From assembly GCA_002305415.1 (NCBI GenBank), contig DBQX01000108.1, positions 1 through 12,767 of the forward strand: 12,767 nucleotides of DNA. The letters run 5' to 3'. Positions within the stretch are counted from its first letter, which is position 1. Every line of letters begins with the position of its first letter. Of this stretch, positions 8,767 through 12,767 are shown piece by piece. The notes below the pieces were generated by a model. That model was given only the letters and a program-made list of their open reading frames with translations. It searched no databases and had not been told where the DNA came from. A program made the position numbers and the translations under genes. The DNA comes from Actinomycetales bacterium UBA1383. Its GTDB lineage: Bacteria > Actinomycetota > Actinomycetes > Actinomycetales > Actinomycetaceae.

Positions 8767-8782
8767 TCGAACAGGGGTTCGT
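8767..8782 (+). promoter_or_regulatory. LexA-binding SOS box
   Basis: TCGAACAGGGGTTCGT matches the actinobacterial LexA box TCGAAC-N4-GTTCGA at 11 of the 12 fixed positions; only the last base differs. It lies 23 nt before the likely ATG of the HNH gene, where a bound repressor would block the promoter. Known for the family: LexA boxes precede 13E12-family genes in Mycobacterium tuberculosis. The inference is that this gene is repressed by LexA and induced by DNA damage. The -10 and -35 elements cannot be assigned with confidence. Confidence 0.8.
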
Positions 8783-8805
8783 TTCTGTCAGTGGGGGTGG
8801 GAAGG

Positions 8806-10392
8806 ATGGGTGACGTGAGGCCACCACTGGACGCGCTGCAGACGCAACTGACCGCTCTTGTCGGGGAGTGGGAGGGTGCGCTGCCACCTTTCGGGGTGGT
8901 GGACGGTGGGCCGGCCACGGTGTTGGGGCAGATGAGTGACCGCGGGTTGTACGCCGTCGTCACCGCCGCGGCGAGTCTGGCGAGGAAGGTGGATGCCCTG
9001 ACGACGGCGGTCTACGCGGAGGTCGCGCGGCGTTCCCCGCGGGAGGCGGGCGTTGAGGGGTTCGCGCGGCGCTTCGGGTTCGCGTCCCCTGCTCGGCTCG
9101 CGGCGGCTGCGACCGGTGGGCACTTCGGCAGGGTGATGGCGCAGGTGGCGGTCGGGGAAGAGGTCGCGGAGCGGATCGCCCTGACCGGGGAACCGCTTCC
9201 CCCGTTGCGGGCGTACCTCGCTGCCGCGTTCCACGCCGGGCAGGTCAGTGTGGATGCCGCGCACCTGATTGTCGGCATGCTGAACCGGGTGGCCCACTGT
9301 ACTGACATTGCGGTACTGGAACGGGCCGAGCGGGACCTGACCGATTATGCCCGGACCTTCACCCTGGACGAGTTGAAGATCATCGTGGGGCGGATGGCGG
9401 CCACCCTCGATCCTGATGGGCTGGAACCCCGCGAGAGCGAGCAGTTCGCTCGCCGCTCCCTGACGTTGCGTGAGGACGCGAAGGGGATGATCCACATCCG
9501 TGGCGTGCTCGACCCTGTCACCGGTGCACCGATCAAGGCGGCGCTCGAGGCCTATGTCACGGCGCATGAACGTACCGCCCGCGGCCACAATCACCCCGGG
9601 AACCCCGCCTCGCCGGCGGGCGCGACCACCTCGCTCGCGGATACCGCCGAGCCGGCCTCCACGGTGCCTGATGAGTCGGCGCCCACGGACCGTGATGAGT
9701 CTGCCTCCGCGGACCCGGCGACCACCGCCGGGGGAGCCGTGGACGGCGCTGGGGGAGCCGTGGACGGCGCTGCGGTGACGGACAGTCCGGGTCCGGTGCC
9801 GGTGGAGATCCGCAGCGAAGCGCAGATGCGTGCTGACGCCCTCTCGGCGTTCGCTCGCCACGCCCTGGGTTGTGAGAGCCGGGTCCCTGGCCTGCCGATC
9901 ATCACGATGGTGGTCCGGGTGGACCTCGAGGACCTCCTCGGAGCGCTCGGCGCGGCTGGTTTCGCCACCGTGGACGGCAAGTCCCAGCCGATCAGCGCGG
10001 CGGCGGCCCGTCAGCTGGCGGCTGGGGCGACTCTCATCCCGGCCGTGATGGGCGGGCCCTCGCTGCCCCTCGACCTGGGCCGCGCCACCCGGCACTTCAC
10101 CAAGGCGCAACTCCTCGCCCTGTGGGAACGCGACGGTGGCTGTGCCCTCTGCGGCCAGACCCGCTGGGTGGAAGCCCACCATGTCGCGTGGTGGGTGAGA
10201 GACCACGGGCCCACCGACATCCGCAACGCGGTCCTCCTGTGTTGCCACTGTCACCATCGGGTGCATCGCGAGGGGTGGCGAATCCACATCACGCCCGACG
10301 ACGCGAGGGTGTGGTTCATCCCCCCACCCACCGTCGACCCCGCCCAGCAACCCCGCCCCGGACACACCTTCCACCGCCGACGAGCAGCCTGA
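8806..10392 (+). CDS. DUF222 (13E12 repeat family) HNH endonuclease
   Basis: A 528-residue protein with two recognisable parts. Residues about 10-260 form the DUF222 domain typical of the actinobacterial 13E12 repeat family, including the signature around DPVTGAPIKAALEAY. Residues about 430-495 form a C-terminal HNH nuclease: FTKAQLLALWERDGGC, a CALC pair (C446, C449), EAHH (H458/H459), N474, and CCHCHHRVH (C479 or C480, C482, H483/H484, H487). The ββα-metal and zinc ligands look complete, so DNA cleavage is plausible. Between them, residues about 260-330 form a low-complexity linker rich in Ala, Pro, Asp and Ser with a duplicated segment. ATG 8806 was chosen because the SOS box lies just upstream; GTG 8791, 8797 or 8815 and ATG 8722 are alternatives, and the purine-rich leader (GGGAAGG) sits very close to 8806. 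The gene separates brxD from brxHI and is not a standard BREX component. These genes are often multicopy, and the cellular role of the family is unknown. Confidence 0.93.
   Translation: MGDVRPPLDALQTQLTALVGEWEGALPPFGVVDGGPATVLGQMSDRGLYAVVTAAASLARKVDALTTAVYAEVARRSPREAGVEGFARRFGFASPARLAAAATGGHFGRVMAQVAVGEEVAERIALTGEPLPPLRAYLAAAFHAGQVSVDAAHLIVGMLNRVAHCTDIAVLERAERDLTDYARTFTLDELKIIVGRMAATLDPDGLEPRESEQFARRSLTLREDAKGMIHIRGVLDPVTGAPIKAALEAYVTAHERTARGHNHPGNPASPAGATTSLADTAEPASTVPDESAPTDRDESASADPATTAGGAVDGAGGAVDGAAVTDSPGPVPVEIRSEAQMRADALSAFARHALGCESRVPGLPIITMVVRVDLEDLLGALGAAGFATVDGKSQPISAAAARQLAAGATLIPAVMGGPSLPLDLGRATRHFTKAQLLALWERDGGCALCGQTRWVEAHHVAWWVRDHGPTDIRNAVLLCCHCHHRVHREGWRIHITPDDARVWFIPPPTVDPAQQPRPGHTFHRRRAA
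9730..9771 (+). repeat. Perfect 21-bp tandem duplication inside the HNH gene linker
   Basis: A 21-bp unit at 9730-9750 is repeated exactly at 9751-9771, duplicating a seven-residue GGAVDGA-type motif in frame in the inter-domain linker. The exact identity indicates a recent in-frame expansion that leaves the nuclease domain intact. Confidence 0.9.
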
Positions 10393-10472
10393 TCTCCGGT
10401 CAGAGACAGTGCTTCTGTGATGGACTCCATGATGCGGAGCGAGAAGTGGCGTGGTCGCCGTGGTGAGCAGGC

Positions 10473-10478
10473 GGGAGG
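10473..10478 (+). promoter_or_regulatory. Ribosome binding site of brxHI
   Basis: GGGAGG lies 10 nt before ATG 10489. It decides the start against upstream in-frame codons (GTG 10417, ATG 10420, ATG 10432) that would add up to 24 residues not resembling the family. Confidence 0.6.
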
Positions 10479-10488
10479 CGTGCGGTCA

Positions 10489-12537
10489 ATGATCCTGAAC
10501 GCCGCGCTCGAGTACCACGTGGTGAATTCGCTCGGGTGGCCGTCGTTGCGTCCGTTGCAGCAGGCGGCGGTGTGTCCGGTGTTGTCTGGTGCTGACTGTC
10601 TGCTGATTGCCCCGACCGCGGGTGGCAAGACCGAGGCGGCGGTGTTCCCGCTGCTGACCCGGATGGTGGAGGAGGACTGGCAGGGGCTGTCGGTCATCTA
10701 CGTGACGCCGTTGAAGGCGTTGCTGAACAACCTGCACCCCCGGTTGGAGCAGTATGCCGCCTGGCTGGGACGGTCGGTGGGGGTGTGGCACGGTGACGTC
10801 GGCGACACTGACCGGCGGCGCATGCTCGTCGAGCAGCCGGACATCCTCCTGACGACCCCGGAGTCGCTGGAGGCGATGTTGATCTCCACCCGGGTGGACC
10901 ATCGGGCGATGTTCGCCCAGGTGCGCGCCGTGGTGGTGGACGAGCTGCACGCCTTCGCCGGTGCGGACCGGGGCTGGCACCTGCTCGCCGTGCTGGAGCG
11001 GATCCAGCGACTGGCGGGGCAGCGGATCCAACGCGTGGGCTTGTCTGCGACGGTCGGTAACCCCGAGGAGATGCTCACCTGGCTGCAGGGCGCTGCCGCC
11101 GGCACAGGCGACCCCGGGGTGGTGGTGACGGGGGAGCCGGAGGGCGCGGCGTCGTCGTCGCCGGTGGACGTGACGTTGGACTACGTGGGGTCGGTGGGCA
11201 ACGCGGCGGAGGTGCTATCCCGGCTGTACCGAAGTGAGAAGCGGCTGGTGTTCTGCGAGTCGCGGCGGCGGGCGGAGGAGCTGGCGTTCGAGTTGCGGGC
11301 GCGGGGGGTGGAGACCTTCGTGTCGCACTCCTCGCTGTCGGCGGACGAGCGGCGGGTGAGTGAGCGGGCGTTCGCGGAGGCCAGCGACTGCGTGATCGTG
11401 GCGACCTCCACGCTGGAGTTGGGGGTGGACATCGGGGACCTGGACCGGATGATCCAGATCGACGCACCGCGGTCGGTGGCGGCGTTCCTGCAACGGGTGG
11501 GGCGGACGGGCCGGCGTGCGGAGACGTCACGGAACGCGTTGTTCCTCGCTGTGGATGACGACGGGTTCCTGCGGGCGTGCGCGGTGTTGCTGCTGTGGGG
11601 TCGCGGGTACGTGGAGCCGGTGGTGCCGCCGCCGTCGCCGCGGCACATCGCGGCTCAACAGTTCATGGCGTTGGCGTTGCAGGAGGGCCGGTTCGGGGCG
11701 GCGACGTGGCGGAAGTGGTGGGGGGATCTCGCGGTCATGGAGGACGGCGAGGCGGTACTGGACCACCTGCGGGCCGAGGAGTTCCTGGTGGAGGACCAGG
11801 GCATGGTGTTCATCGGGCCGGGCGCGGAGAAGGAGTTCGGGCGCCGGCACTTCATGGACCTGCTCGCCACGTTTACCGCGGACCTGGAGTTGCGGGTGGT
11901 GGCCGGGCGGCGGGAGATCGGCACGGTGTCACCGCTGGCGTTGCAGAAGCGTGGCGCTGCGGGGGAGGCGCAGCGGATCCTGCTGGCGGGGTGGGCGTGG
12001 AAGGTCGAGGCGGTGGACTGGCAGCGCCGCGAGATCGTGGTGTCCGAGCAGCCGGAGAAGGGTTCGGTGCGGTGGCCGGGAGAGCCGGTGGCGGAGGCGT
12101 TCGAGCTGGTGCGTGCACAACGGGAGGTGCTGCTGGGGGTGGCGCCGGACGTCGTGCTGTCCCGCCGCGCGGTCGCGCGGCTGGGGCGGGTGCGGGAGGA
12201 GATGGCCGGGGTCGTGGACCCAGCCGGGCTGGTCATGGTGGACCGTGAGGACCGGCGTGAGTACTGGACCTGGGCGGGCCTGCGCGCGAACGAGACGTTG
12301 GCGGCGGCGCTGGGACCGGGGGCCGTGATCGGGACGGACAACCGGCGTGTGCTGCTGGAACCGCACGTGACGCGGGAGCAGATCCGGAACGCACCAGTGG
12401 AGACGGCGGTGCCCGCGATCAGCCCCGAGGCGGTGGATGGGCTGAAGTTCTCCGCCGCACTCCCGGCCGAGATGGCGCGTGCGACCCTGGCGGAGAGGTT
12501 CGTTGACCGTGGGCCGTGGCTCCTCCCAACGTGTTGA
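10489..12537 (+). CDS. brxHI: BrxHI, BREX-2 Lhr-like DEAD/DEAH-box helicase
   Basis: A 682-residue superfamily 2 helicase of the Lhr-like type associated with BREX-2. Visible motifs in order: LRPLQQAAV (Q-motif region), Walker A APTAGGKT (41-48), VTPLKALLNN (Ia), LLTTPESLE (Ib), DELH (151-154, the DExH box), LSATVGNPEE (III, S186-A187-T188), then in the second RecA domain RLVFCESRRRAEELAF (IV), IVATSTLELGVDIGDLD (V) and QRVGRTGRR (335-343, VI). A C-terminal accessory region follows, as in Lhr-type helicases. All ATPase motifs are intact. The start at ATG 10489 has a ribosome binding site, and the N-terminus (ILNAALEYHVVNSLGWPSLRPLQ) fits the family. The 96-nt gap after the HNH gene shows no clear terminator, so read-through from the HNH promoter is possible. 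The last 12 residues (after LAERFVDR) look atypical, and a disrupted 3' end cannot be excluded. Confidence 0.92.
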   Translation: MILNAALEYHVVNSLGWPSLRPLQQAAVCPVLSGADCLLIAPTAGGKTEAAVFPLLTRMVEEDWQGLSVIYVTPLKALLNNLHPRLEQYAAWLGRSVGVWHGDVGDTDRRRMLVEQPDILLTTPESLEAMLISTRVDHRAMFAQVRAVVVDELHAFAGADRGWHLLAVLERIQRLAGQRIQRVGLSATVGNPEEMLTWLQGAAAGTGDPGVVVTGEPEGAASSSPVDVTLDYVGSVGNAAEVLSRLYRSEKRLVFCESRRRAEELAFELRARGVETFVSHSSLSADERRVSERAFAEASDCVIVATSTLELGVDIGDLDRMIQIDAPRSVAAFLQRVGRTGRRAETSRNALFLAVDDDGFLRACAVLLLWGRGYVEPVVPPPSPRHIAAQQFMALALQEGRFGAATWRKWWGDLAVMEDGEAVLDHLRAEEFLVEDQGMVFIGPGAEKEFGRRHFMDLLATFTADLELRVVAGRREIGTVSPLALQKRGAAGEAQRILLAGWAWKVEAVDWQRREIVVSEQPEKGSVRWPGEPVAEAFELVRAQREVLLGVAPDVVLSRRAVARLGRVREEMAGVVDPAGLVMVDREDRREYWTWAGLRANETLAAALGPGAVIGTDNRRVLLEPHVTREQIRNAPVETAVPAISPEAVDGLKFSAALPAEMARATLAERFVDRGPWLLPTC

Positions 12538-12767
12538 TGACGTGGACGCCTTCTTTGCGGCGGGTTCGGGGCGTCGTGCCACACATCCAACCGGTCCGGC
12601 CGTACTTCGACCCGCCCCGCGGGGCGGTGCTCGCGGAGCGGCTGGGATGGTCCCTCGACCCGGCTGCTGGCCCTCCGACGGCGGTCCACACCACCACCGC
12701 ACCACTCCGCTGCGCGCCACCGCACCAGGAATGAACCTCGGTGAATTCGGGCTCTCCTGACGCTTCC
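12538..12767. other. Downstream region with no recognisable gene
   Basis: About 230 bases to the right edge. Short open frames exist on both strands, including the reverse frame covering about 12419-12697, but none has a convincing start, ribosome binding site or family resemblance. A perfect 16-bp palindrome CCGCCCCGCGGGGCGG lies at 12612-12627. It could fold as an RNA hairpin but has no T run after it, so it is at best a weak terminator candidate. The region might be the edge of another element; I cannot identify it. Confidence 0.5.

Larger units (their letters stand above)
8443..8805. other. Gene-free spacer between brxD and the HNH gene
   Basis: 363 bases without a credible gene. The first two-thirds is a GC-rich tandem repeat array. 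It is followed by a pyrimidine-rich stretch (about 8660-8720) containing several T runs unlike the neighbouring coding DNA, then a short inverted repeat at 8722-8736, an SOS box at 8767-8782, and a purine-rich leader just before the HNH start. Open frames cross the array, but they translate to repeated low-complexity Leu/Pro/Ala/His peptides and are not believable as proteins. No clear rho-independent terminator (GC stem plus T run) follows brxD. Confidence 0.75.

Noticed and set aside
8548..8805. N-terminal extension of the HNH protein through the repeat array
   Set aside because: The extension would encode repeated low-complexity peptide and would place the SOS box inside the coding region; DUF222 homology begins after 8806.
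10417..10488. Upstream GTG/ATG starts for brxHI
   Set aside because: The added residues do not resemble the helicase N-terminus, whereas ATG 10489 has a well-spaced GGGAGG and fits the family start.
12612..12627. Rho-independent terminator after brxHI
   Set aside because: The palindrome is strong, but no T run follows on either side.
12479..12760. Small + strand ORF of 93 codons overlapping the brxHI end
   Set aside because: No ribosome binding site or family resemblance, low-complexity Gly/Arg/Pro-rich translation, and it overlaps brxHI out of frame.

Overview
The window is high-GC DNA with GTG starts, short spacings and same-strand genes, which points to an actinobacterium. The species cannot be named from the sequence. 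All six real genes are on the + strand. Five of them are the 3' two-thirds of a type 2 BREX (Pgl-type) phage-defence locus: the C-terminal end of the methyltransferase pglX, the ATPase pglY, the phosphatase-fold protein pglZ, the ATP-binding protein brxD and the Lhr-like helicase brxHI. pglW, the kinase normally found upstream, and most of pglX lie outside the left edge.

Layout: pglX (partial, 3-644), a 46-nt gap, pglY (691-4356), pglZ overlapping the end of pglY (4341-7088), then brxD only 7 nt further on (7096-8442). These four look like one transcription unit. The operon is then broken by about 2 kb of different character. It starts with a tandem repeat array of about 30-31 bp units (8453-8655) and a pyrimidine-rich spacer. 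A near-perfect LexA/SOS box (8767-8782) follows, and then a gene for a DUF222/13E12-family HNH endonuclease (8806-10392). After a 96-nt gap the BREX series resumes with brxHI (10489-12537). The last 230 bases hold no gene I can recognise.

How the parts fit: in BREX, PglX methylates host DNA to mark it as self. PglY, PglZ and the accessory proteins BrxD and BrxHI take part in blocking replication of unmodified phage DNA. The catalytic motifs of PglY, PglZ, BrxD and BrxHI are intact, so this part of the system looks functional. The embedded HNH gene belongs to a repetitive, possibly mobile actinobacterial family whose members in mycobacteria are known SOS targets. Its position may place brxHI behind a DNA-damage-inducible promoter.

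The core system is a described one (BREX type 2). What is unusual is the SOS-boxed nuclease and repeat array lodged between brxD and brxHI, and an uncertain 3' end of brxHI.
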